Part shown: one piece after another, positions 18,801 through 25,452 of the stretch
How the letters are laid out: every line of letters starts with the position of its first letter
Numbering within the stretch: position 1 is the first letter of the stretch
Assembly (NCBI RefSeq): GCF_029392895.1
Contig: NZ_CP114200.1
Span: 3,193,001 to 3,257,000, forward strand
Direction: 5' to 3'
From: Streptomyces sp. 71268
Lineage (GTDB): Bacteria; Actinomycetota; Actinomycetes; Streptomycetales; Streptomycetaceae
Length of the DNA: 64,000 nucleotides
Notes under the pieces: model-generated
Seen by the model: the letters and a program-made list of their open reading frames with translations, nothing else
The model's database searches: none
Told to the model about the DNA's origin: nothing
Position numbers and translations under genes: made by a program

Positions 18801-20044
18801 GTGACGGTGGGCAGTTCGCCGGTGAACAGCTCATGGAAGAGGACCCCGGCCGCGTATATGTCCGACGCCTTTGAGAATCCTTGGGGCCCGGCCGCGCACT
18901 CCGGTGCCAGATAAGCGGCGTCATGGCGCTCATACGCGTCCATCGCCACCGTGCCCACGCGCAGCTGGCCGGTGTGGGCGTAGTCGAACCCGGTGATCAT
19001 CGCGGTGCCGTTGCGGGCCACCAGCACCGTATCCGGAGTGATGTGCCGATGGACCACCCTGTATCCGTGCGCGACCGCCAGCCCCGACAGCACCCCGGAG
19101 ACCACCCGGCGCTTTGCGTCAGCTCCCAGCACGGGCCGGTCGCCGCCCGCCGACATGCGCACCCGCAGCGCCTCAGCCTGCACGTCCTTCAGGACCACCG
19201 CGTAGCCGGTCTCGTCCTCCAGGGAAACAACATCGACGCACGGCACGATGTTGCGGCTCGGCGGCAGTTTGTTGAGCGCCTGCAACGGGTTGCCGATCTT
19301 CTCGCGCGCCCGGGTGTGCTCCTCCTCCGGCAGCAGCGGATCAACGGTGTGCACCTGCACCAGGTAGGTCCCGGAGTTCGGCTGGTCCGATCGCACCGCC
19401 CGGTACACCGACACCCGGTCCGCGTCGTCCGTCGCCTCGGAACCGGCCTCGGCCAGCGTCTCGAAGGCCTCGTAGACACCGAACGCCCGACGGCCCGACG
19501 ACGGCCGGGACACCGCTCCCAGGGCGCGGGCGATGTCGTCATGCAGCACGGTGATGTCCATCACCGGCGCGTTGCTGGAAGGCCGGTGCCGCCGCAGGAA
19601 CGGCACGAGATCCTTCAACAGGGCGGTGTTCTTCTCGTCCCTGCCGTCTGGATCGACCAACCGCGAGTCCTCGTACGGGAGGATCACCAACTCCTCGCAC
19701 CACACCGAACCCAGCTGGTGCGAGACGCTCGACTGCCGCAGCAGACTCGCGACCGTCTTGGCGTGCTCCCGTACCTTGCGCACCGGACTCGGGAACGGCT
19801 GGCGTCCCGCCGGGAACCACCTTGGGCCGTGGACCTCGATGCGCCCGTGGGTCCCCTTTGTGTCGGCGATATAGCAGGCACGGTCGGTGAGAATAGCGAG
19901 GTCGACCTCGAAGGTCTGCCGGTGCCGGGTGATCTCGAAGTTGTGGATCACGGTCCATTCGGCGGGCGCGTTGTCCCGCAGATGCCGCAGAACGACCTTC
20001 TCGGCGTCGTTGACCGGTTCTCCAACCCGGATGATGCGCGCCAT
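15857..20044 (-). CDS. mad6: MADS protein kinase MAD6 (NERD, two kinase folds, P-loop ATPase)
   Basis: 1395 residues. Residues 1-110 look like a NERD domain (F-E-V-D-L-A-I-L, then I-A-D-T-K-G-T). A first kinase fold at about 200-450 is degenerate: the catalytic loop reads H-R-H-I-T-P-D and the DFG place reads G-F-D. After a Gly/Ala linker a second kinase appears active: G-R-G-S-F-G-V near 518, V-L-K, H-C-D-I-K-P-S-N near 633, then L-L-D-F-N. The C-terminal half carries Walker A G-N-A-G-D-G-K-T near 851 and a C-x2-C-x4-C cluster near 1010. The layout recalls PglW of BREX type 2 and MAD6 of MADS. An IS and gene debris now lie upstream, cutting it off from mad5. Confidence 0.82.
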   Translation of the reverse strand: MARIIRVGEPVNDAEKVVLRHLRDNAPAEWTVIHNFEITRHRQTFEVDLAILTDRACYIADTKGTHGRIEVHGPRWFPAGRQPFPSPVRKVREHAKTVASLLRQSSVSHQLGSVWCEELVILPYEDSRLVDPDGRDEKNTALLKDLVPFLRRHRPSSNAPVMDITVLHDDIARALGAVSRPSSGRRAFGVYEAFETLAEAGSEATDDADRVSVYRAVRSDQPNSGTYLVQVHTVDPLLPEEEHTRAREKIGNPLQALNKLPPSRNIVPCVDVVSLEDETGYAVVLKDVQAEALRVRMSAGGDRPVLGADAKRRVVSGVLSGLAVAHGYRVVHRHITPDTVLVARNGTAMITGFDYAHTGQLRVGTVAMDAYERHDAAYLAPECAAGPQGFSKASDIYAAGVLFHELFTGELPTVTGEGRLSDSLDDASGLGPGIKDLIRRLLAADPAQRPDAATAVAELEALLRAGSGAGAGGGRGAGGQAPPGEPEEPFDWTNPHRYYGLPAGFRLTEKFHVRKELGRGSFGVVYQVFNSLDETDEVLKIITKDRESVEARLKDEYRILRQLPPHPNLVRLIDADWLPKGGFPYLRMEFAEGYDLQAVSRRERRLGAADVKRLLEDCLLGLGHLHSNGVYHCDIKPSNLLWTPEGTKLLDFNAAVSVDSTLTPTLGSPKYYPPDSARGRRPTRAELADLDLYALGISAYMALTGDYPWPRKQEPPRGEPGLDPRKIAGLGDLSWAFADLLMRSIAPSRADRFPDAEAYLAAVRAVGEVRVRPAATPHTTAYALRPSPAAAEENTNPFVSHLQTLYSQSSRTNAGTRGLDPAEFPLYVATALDTRLRADVLAGNHRLVVITGNAGDGKTAFLEQLAAEALKRGAVSGEKRANGDDFVFQGRTFHTNHDGSQDEGDQDNSAVLDAFLAPYRGADPGAWPDDETRLIAINEGRLVDFVTERGEEYPLLAEAIREGLGSGQPAHGIAVVNLNVRDVVADPEGDGESILHRMVGVMTDSKRWVACSSCDLASRCYARHNAQTFAHPAAGPQVTERLAALYRMTHLRGRLHITLRDLRSALAYTLTSGRDCAQIHELYNRPGSVQDRLDGFYFTSWAGIHTGGPGETDRLLAQLRELDIATVPDPQLDRRLDYVGPAGGHGLISVDQRGDHDAVLLADRFAALPRTPAANAVASDQHRAYLAAARRRFFFESLDDERWKTMLSYHSGGRFLDLVTGGELGPAELDRIIEAVNRGEGLPGAALDGEQALALQVRSVPGGTVRSYRLFPADRFTLRIGSSPDSPYVETSPRELVVRYEGAEGAAPHRAELVVRLDLYELLDRLHDGYQPGVEDRQGQDVALAVFKNALSATPYQEVLLTAPGSVPHKITRLVDGALRLAPVESAAGTGTGSD

Positions 20045-20211
20045 CGGCGGCTGTTCCCCCCCTGTACGGTCCCGTCACCCTCGCACGTCCCCCGCGCCTT
20101 GCGCACGGGGGCAGTTGACGGAGCTGAACCGCACGGCACCGCCGTGTGCTCGCATCACTCTAGTGTGGTCGGGTCCCCTGCGTGACTGGCTGTGGACAAC
20201 TGGGCAACTAG

Positions 20212-21107
20212 GGCGTTTCTTTGGGATCATCTGATCGTTGGTCTGGTGTGTCGTTGACTGATGCCCAGTGGGCGAGGTTCGAGCCGTTGTTGCCGGATCG
20301 GACGCCGAAGCGGGGCGGGCGTTGGCGTGATCACCGGCAGGTGATCGACGCGATCGCCTACAAGTACCGCACCGGGACACCATGGATGGACCTGCCCGCA
20401 CGGTTCGGCTCGTGGAAGGGCGCCCACAACCGGCTGCGTATGTGGGCGGCCGACGGTACCTGGGAGAAGGTCTTCACCGCTTTGCTGGCCCAGGCCGACG
20501 CCGAGGGCGACCTGGACTGGGTCGTCGCGGTGGACTCCACGATCGTGCGAGCACATCAGCACGCCGCCGGGGCCCGTCAAAAGGGGCCCCGGCCGGCGAG
20601 CCGGCCGATCATGCCCTTGGACGGTCCCGCGGCGGGCTGACCACCAAAATCCACCTCGTGGCCGACGGCCGCTGCCGCCCACTCGCGTTCACCATCACAC
20701 CCGGTCAGGCCGGCGACGCACCAGCGTTCACCGAGGTCATGTCACGCCTGCGGGTGCCCCGGCCGATCGGCCGGCCCAGAACAACACCAGAGGTGGTCCT
20801 GGCCGACAAAGCGTATTCGTCCCGAGCGATCCGCAGTCACCTGCGACGGCGCGGAATCCGAGCGGTGATCCCACAGCCGGCCGACCAAGCCGCGCACCGC
20901 AAACGGCTCGGCCGGCTCGGCGGTCGCCCGCCGGCCTTCGACCACGACGCCTACAAACAGCGCAACACGGTCGAACGCTGCATCAGCAAACTCAAGCAGT
21001 GGCGCGGTCTGGCAACCCGATACGACAAGACCGCCACCATCTACCTCGCCGGACTCCACCTCGCCGCCATCTTCATCTGGTCAGCAAGATGATCCGAAAG
21101 AAACGCC
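20212..21107 (+). mobile_element. IS5-family insertion sequence between mad5 and mad6
   Basis: 896 bp. The ends are inverted repeats: the left end begins GGCGTTTCTTTGGGATCAT, and the right end, read on the other strand, begins GGCGTTTCTTTCGGATCAT, one mismatch in 19. CTAG flanks both sides (20208-20211 and 21108-21111), the target duplication seen in the IS427-like branch of IS5. Everything between is the two-frame transposase. Both ends and the duplication look intact, so insertion is probably recent relative to the surrounding debris. Confidence 0.92.
20248..21092 (+). CDS. IS5-family transposase, made by -1 frameshift (orfA/orfB)
   Basis: OrfA (stop at 20640) carries L-T-D-A-Q-W-A-R-F-E-P-L-L-P, D-G-T-W-E-K-V and the first catalytic Asp in V-A-V-D-S-T. 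OrfB, in the -1 frame to 21092, carries R-G-G-L-T-T-K-I-H, the second Asp in L-A-D-K-A-Y-S-S and the Glu region R-N-T-V-E-R-C. A CAAAAGGGG run at 20578-20586 lies where the frames must join, the usual slippery site of these elements. The likely start is GTG at 20248. The element reads opposite to the mad genes, so it is unlikely to drive mad6 from its own promoter. Confidence 0.88.
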
Positions 21108-21153
21108 CTAGCCGCCGTGCTCAAGCCACAGCTTTCGAGAGTGTCGCCCACCG

Positions 21154-21510
21154 TCAGAGATCGTCGGGAAGCAGGCGGAAGGCGAGCTGCCGGTGCGGCC
21201 GCATCATGCGAAAGTGGCCGTCCGTCGTGAAGATGTCGGCCGTCTGGAAGGCCGTGGCCAGGGCCACGGTCATCGCGTCGGTGAGCCCCCGGCCACGCCG
21301 TCAGCGTCGACGTAGCCTCGCATCACCGCCATGGCGGTCCTCGCATGCGGCGCGGTGCCAGGGATCACGAACTGGCGAGACTCCGTCTGCCCGGTGATGA
21401 AGTCCAGCGCGTTCATGGCTGCTGCGGCGCCGATCCGTGAGGTGAGCAGGTAGTCCAGCGCGGCGAGCACCATGGGGGACACCACCAGGTGGCCCGTCGG
21501 AATGCGCCTC
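21154..21510 (-). pseudogene. PIN-domain (VapC-like) protein remnant, frameshifted
   Basis: Read on the minus strand, the segment from about 21510 gives H-L-V-V-S-P-M-V-L-A-A-L-D-Y-L-L and later G-T-A-P-H-A-R-T-A-M. The frame then breaks near a run of five G at 21286-21290. In the next frame it continues as G-L-T-D-A-M-T-V-A-L-A, then I-F-T-T-D-G-H-F-R-M-M and stops after L-P-D-D-L at 21154. The D-A and T-T-D-G-H-F pieces are PIN-domain landmarks. The N-terminus with the first Asp is missing. One lost base explains the break. It was probably the toxin or nuclease of a toxin-antitoxin pair; no antitoxin is seen. Confidence 0.7.
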
Positions 21511-21514
21511 GCCC

Positions 21515-21830
21515 AACAGCCCGCGTACGAGTACCTGCGCGCCGAGTGCCACCAGGGAAGGATGTGCCACTGCCGCACAGCATGGACCTGCTGCTGATGA
21601 CCCGCTGCGGCTGCCCGTGCTACCAAGAGCGGAAGGAGGGCGAGCAGTGAACGCCGGAACCCGCCCGAGTCGGGCAAGTCCCGCATGACAATCAGCACTA
21701 CCGCCTTACCGGTGACGGGCGGCAGATCCGCAAGATCGAAGAGCGCACCTACGACGGCGGCGACCCCGTCCAGCTGCCCGACTCACGGACGTGGCCGCCC
21801 TGCCGCTGGCCCCGCTGCGCACCGCGGTAA
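21515..21830 (+). other. Debris of small ORFs, possibly from an integrated plasmid
   Basis: Short coherent peptides without proper starts are visible on the plus strand: Y-E-Y-L-R-A-E-C-H-Q-G-R-M-C-H-C-R-T-A near 21525-21590, and H-Y-R-L-T-G-D-G-R-Q-I-R-K-I then D-S-R-T-W-P-P-C-R-W ending at a TAA at 21828. Cysteine-rich fragments of this style remind me of small genes on pSAM2-like integrative elements of Streptomyces, but I cannot name the family. No intact gene is present between the IS and mad5. Confidence 0.4.
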
Positions 21831-21860
21831 CTGCTCCGCGACGCCTGCCACGGCCCCTTC

Positions 21861-23315
21861 TCAGGCTGGTGCGGGCAGTCCCGCAGGGGCCACGCCCGTA
21901 TGCTGCGCAACCGCCTTCTCCAGCAGGTCGAGGGCCAGGTCTTCCTTCGCGTCGGCCTCGTCCCGCTTGCGGTAGGCGGTCCGGGTCGTTTCGGTGATCC
22001 GGTCCCGGTCATCTGCCGTAAGCAGAGGTACGGGGATCTCGGCGCACAATCCGGTGTGAATGTCCTGCTGTTTACCCCCTGTGGACATTGAACGCAGAAC
22101 CCGGAACATTGACTCAGAGCGAAGGAAAGCGAAAAGGTAAGCGCCGGTGAATGGCGAGCCGCCAGGGCGCACACGGAGAAAATGCTCCGAGAAGGCGTAT
22201 GCCAGCCAGGAACCAGTAGCAAAAATCGGTCGGCCAAACACCTCGTTCTCACCAAGAGTTCCTTGCGAGGCAACGAGAATCGTCTCATCTTGGGCCAATA
22301 CTTCTGGTGAAGTGTTGGCCTTGCTGACCCATCGCCCTTCCGGACGCAGCCAGAATGCTTGCCGCTGCCCCACCAACTTATAGCTGTACTGCGAACCTTC
22401 GGCGCCCTCTACACGCGAAAAGCGCAGGCCTCGGCTCAGTTGTCCGCCCTTGCAGATGTCCCCAAGCAGCACGTGATCCACTTCGCGCAGATCGTTGATG
22501 ATTCGGCGAGCCCTCGGCTGGTAGTTAAGCGCCCGCAGCGTCGTCGGCGTGATCCCCCGCTGAGTGAAGCCCAGGTCCCGGGGCTGGTCATGCCACCGCG
22601 TGTCGAGCAGCTTTTCCAGGCGCGCCGTGGTGAAGAGGTCCCTGGTCGCCTCCTCCAGGCCGCTCTGGAACTCCGCCCGGAGCGACGCCGCCTCCTCCAC
22701 GAGGTCGTGGATACGGTTCTCCACGTCCTCCCCGAACCGCGGCACCGGCAGATCCGCGATGTGGTGCGGCTCGATGTGCTGGATGATCGCGCCGTAGGCA
22801 TGGCTGGTGATGATAGGGACACCGAAACGGCTACGCAGGAAGGTGTTGAGGTACCCGGACTTCACCCGCGCCGGATTGGCTTGGACCTTCATCACATGCT
22901 GCGAGGACCAGATGCCCCGCATGTCAGGTCGCACATACGCCATTCGCCCGATGGTCCCCGAGCAAGAGATCAGCGTCATCCCAGGCTGGATCTCCAGGTA
23001 CGGGAATTTATTGGCGACCTCATGACCGAGCAGCGGCAGATGCGTGAGATCCGCCTCCATCATGTCAGTGCTGCCAAGAAATGGCACACCCACCTCAGGA
23101 TCATTGACATAGAGGCGGCTGAACTTGGGACCGTTGAAAATGCCTCCGTTATGCCCCGCCGTGAGGTCCGACAACGGATCCTTGCGAACGGGAATCCCCT
23201 TCAGCAACTGATTCGCCGCGAACGCCCCCGACAGATAGGGCGCCGCGTCCAGACGAAGCCCCTGCTCCCGGAGCCAGCTGAGGCGGACCGGGTTGTCTGT
23301 GGACGCGGTCTTCAC
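21861..23315 (-). CDS. mad5: MADS specificity subunit MAD5 (HsdS-like)
   Basis: 484 residues with the two-repeat plan of type I restriction specificity subunits. The first target-recognition domain includes F-L-G-S-T-D-M-M and L-I-S-C-S-G-T-I-G-R; the second includes V-A-S-Q-G-T-L-G-E-N-E-V. Each is followed by a helical spacer (I-H-D-L-V-E-E-A and D-L-A-L-D-L-L-E-K). The S-G-T-I-G and Q-G-T-L-G motifs are typical of HsdS proteins. It would direct the methyltransferase, and possibly restriction, to a two-part DNA site. ATG overlaps the TGA of the preceding gene by four bases. It appears complete, with the debris and IS beginning just after its stop. Confidence 0.85.
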   Translation of the reverse strand: MKTASTDNPVRLSWLREQGLRLDAAPYLSGAFAANQLLKGIPVRKDPLSDLTAGHNGGIFNGPKFSRLYVNDPEVGVPFLGSTDMMEADLTHLPLLGHEVANKFPYLEIQPGMTLISCSGTIGRMAYVRPDMRGIWSSQHVMKVQANPARVKSGYLNTFLRSRFGVPIITSHAYGAIIQHIEPHHIADLPVPRFGEDVENRIHDLVEEAASLRAEFQSGLEEATRDLFTTARLEKLLDTRWHDQPRDLGFTQRGITPTTLRALNYQPRARRIINDLREVDHVLLGDICKGGQLSRGLRFSRVEGAEGSQYSYKLVGQRQAFWLRPEGRWVSKANTSPEVLAQDETILVASQGTLGENEVFGRPIFATGSWLAYAFSEHFLRVRPGGSPFTGAYLFAFLRSESMFRVLRSMSTGGKQQDIHTGLCAEIPVPLLTADDRDRITETTRTAYRKRDEADAKEDLALDLLEKAVAQHTGVAPAGLPAPA

Positions 23316-24115
23316 TGCTTGTACTCCGTCTGCTTAGTGTGATCGGTCCCGTACTTCCCCACCGCTGTCGCCCCCTGGGCGGGGAACCATTCGGCCAACG
23401 TGGCCATCAGCCGCTGGAACGACTTGTCCGTGCACCTTCGCACGGAGGGCAAGGCAAGGGCCAGCCGCTTGAAAATGCCGTTGTTCTGGTCGGCGGTGTA
23501 GCCCTCCTCGTACAGGTACTCCACCGCCCGCTTCGGGTCACCGGGCTTGTCGGCACCGGGCTGCCACAGACCGGCCTCCTCCAGCACCTGTCTCGGCGTG
23601 CGGTCGCCGCCCTTCGGTGTCCACAGGAGAACCCGTTTGACCAGGCCCAGGTCGTCGATCCAGAACCAGTTCTCTAGCTCGGGCTCAATGACGATGACCT
23701 CGAATTGCTCCCAGACGCCTTCCAGCTGCGCAGCGATTCGGTCACGGATCTCGTCCGGGCCTGGGGAGCCCTCGTAGGCGTTATCCACGACCACGACCGC
23801 ACGGCGGAACTCGCGTCTGCGGCGGTTGAGGATCTTGCCCGCTTCCCTCTTCACCAGTCCGGGATCGTGTCCACCCGCCCTGACGATGTCGGTCTTGTGG
23901 TTGAACTCGAAGCGGGCGCATCCCAGCTTATGGTGAAAGTCTCCCCGCCCCAGGAAGGTCCCGATCATGGCCTCCATACCCTTGTCGGCGACCAGGAAGA
24001 CCAGTTCCCGCTTCGCCGTCTCCTCCACCGGAGCCGACTGCTGGGGTACGGAGGAGGCCAGGGGCGTCGGGGAAGCGGGACCGGAACGCCGCCGCTTTGC
24101 GCTCGTGCGACTCAC
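23312..24115 (-). CDS. mad4: MADS protein MAD4 (possible Toprim/DUF4276-like protein)
   Basis: 267 residues. After a basic, Ser/Pro-rich 35-residue N-terminus, the fold shows V-F-L-V-A-D-K-G-M-E-A-M, then R-A-V-V-V-V-D-N-A-Y-E-G, then V-I-V-I-E-P-E-L-E-N-W-F-W. The spacing of conserved acidic residues after hydrophobic strands resembles Toprim-like proteins such as DUF4276, which often stand beside AAA ATPase genes, as OLD/Lap nucleases do. That is my inference; no firm family match. It overlaps mad3 upstream and mad5 downstream by four bases each (ATGA), so the genes are translationally coupled. Named from order within MADS. Confidence 0.7.
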   Translation of the reverse strand: MSRTSAKRRRSGPASPTPLASSVPQQSAPVEETAKRELVFLVADKGMEAMIGTFLGRGDFHHKLGCARFEFNHKTDIVRAGGHDPGLVKREAGKILNRRRREFRRAVVVVDNAYEGSPGPDEIRDRIAAQLEGVWEQFEVIVIEPELENWFWIDDLGLVKRVLLWTPKGGDRTPRQVLEEAGLWQPGADKPGDPKRAVEYLYEEGYTADQNNGIFKRLALALPSVRRCTDKSFQRLMATLAEWFPAQGATAVGKYGTDHTKQTEYKQ

Positions 24116-25452
24116 TCAAAGACTCCCGTGGCGAAGAGCGTGCCGAGATCGAGGTCGTCCAGGCCGGCGCGCCAGTCGGCCATACGGGGATGGTGGTCGC
24201 CGCGTACGACGGTGACCGCGCCCGTATCGGGGTCCATGCGGGTGGCGAGGACGTCGGCGAGGTTGGCCTGAGCCAGGACCAGAGGCGACTGGGAGGCGAC
24301 GAGGACCTGGCTGCCGCGCACGGTCCGCAGCGCCTGCATGACGATCTCGATGGCCTGCGGGTAGATGCCGTTCTCCGGTTCCTCGGTGACCAGCAGAGCG
24401 GGGATTCGGGGCAGGTACGGCAGAAGCGTGAGGGCGAGTACCCGCAGGGTGCCGTCGGACAGGCCCGAGGAGGTGACCTGGTAGCCGCCGTCGTAGGTCA
24501 CACGGAAGTAGGCGTGGCGGTCCTCCTCGCGTTCGACGACCTCGACTGCTTCGACCTGCGGCAGGGCGAGTTGGACCAGGTCGACCCAGGCGCCGTACCG
24601 CGCGGGGTCGTCGCGCTCGAGCTGGAGAGCGAGCCAGGGGGCGTTGAGGCCCTGGGTGTCGAGTCTCGGTTCGCGGCCGGCGGGCGGGGCGGCCTGACGG
24701 AGCGCGGACCACTCGGGGGCGTAGAGGACGGCGCCGTTGCGGAGGAGGTCCTGGAACCACAGCGCGGCGGGGAACTGCGTGTCGTCGAAAGGGACCGTGG
24801 CCAAGGCCAGGTTGCTGTGCTGGCTCCGGAAATTGAGCTGTTGGCCCTGACGTCCCGCCTCAGGGGTGAATCGGACGACGGGACCGCGGGTACGGGCGAT
24901 CACCGGGCGCCAGGGCTCGTGCCACTGAGGGTTGATGCGCTGGCTGCGGCCCCGGCCGGTGACCGTGGCCTCATCGGGATCGCCGAGGGCCTTCACCTCG
25001 GGGATCGGCCGGACCGGGGCCTCCTCATGGAAGAGCACCAGATACTCGCCGGCGATCTCCAGCCCCCGCCCGCTGTCCACAGGTTCGAGGTGGAACTCGT
25101 ACCGCAGGTGTGTGGGCGCGGGGAACCGCGGATCGCGGCTGGACTCGGCGATCACGTCGGCGACCGGGTCGGGAAGCCGGGCTTCCATGGCGAAGCCGAA
25201 ACCGCCGTCCCGGCCCCGGTGGGCGAGTTCCATGAGGGACAGGGCCCGAGGAGGCCGCCCTGTGGCCGGGGAGGGGTCCAGGAAGGCGTCCTCGATCCGG
25301 CGGGCGGTCAGCAGCTCGCCGAGCAGGACGGGGATGTCCAGCAGGGTGCTCTTGCCCGAGCCGTTCGCCCCGGCGAGTATGTGGAAGCGGGACAGGTCGA
25401 CGGCCAGGTTCTCGAAGCACCGGTAGTTGTAGGCCTCGATCCGGGTGATCAC
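24112..25452 (-). CDS. mad3: MADS AAA-family ATPase MAD3 (RecF/ABC-like)
   Basis: 446 residues starting at GTG, whose last two bases begin the TGA of the methyltransferase gene (GTGA overlap). It has the N-terminal I-T-R-I-E-A-Y-N-Y-R-C-F-E-N-L of RecF/SMC-like ATPases, Walker A G-A-N-G-S-G-K-S at 28-35, the ABC signature-like S-G-L-S-D-G-T-L-R near 335, and Walker B L-L-V-T-E-E-P-E-N-G near 351-360, followed by a V-A-S-Q-S-P-L switch. Proteins of this kind dimerise on ATP and often work with a Toprim nuclease, here perhaps the adjacent mad4 product. Confidence 0.85.
   Translation of the reverse strand: MITRIEAYNYRCFENLAVDLSRFHILAGANGSGKSTLLDIPVLLGELLTARRIEDAFLDPSPATGRPPRALSLMELAHRGRDGGFGFAMEARLPDPVADVIAESSRDPRFPAPTHLRYEFHLEPVDSGRGLEIAGEYLVLFHEEAPVRPIPEVKALGDPDEATVTGRGRSQRINPQWHEPWRPVIARTRGPVVRFTPEAGRQGQQLNFRSQHSNLALATVPFDDTQFPAALWFQDLLRNGAVLYAPEWSALRQAAPPAGREPRLDTQGLNAPWLALQLERDDPARYGAWVDLVQLALPQVEAVEVVEREEDRHAYFRVTYDGGYQVTSSGLSDGTLRVLALTLLPYLPRIPALLVTEEPENGIYPQAIEIVMQALRTVRGSQVLVASQSPLVLAQANLADVLATRMDPDTGAVTVVRGDHHPRMADWRAGLDDLDLGTLFATGVFE

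Noticed and set aside
8595..20044. BREX type 2 (Pgl) system, because of the PglW-like kinase
   Set aside because: No PglX, PglZ or BrxC/BrxL-type genes are present; the methyltransferase is HsdM-like with an HsdS partner, and gene order fits MADS.
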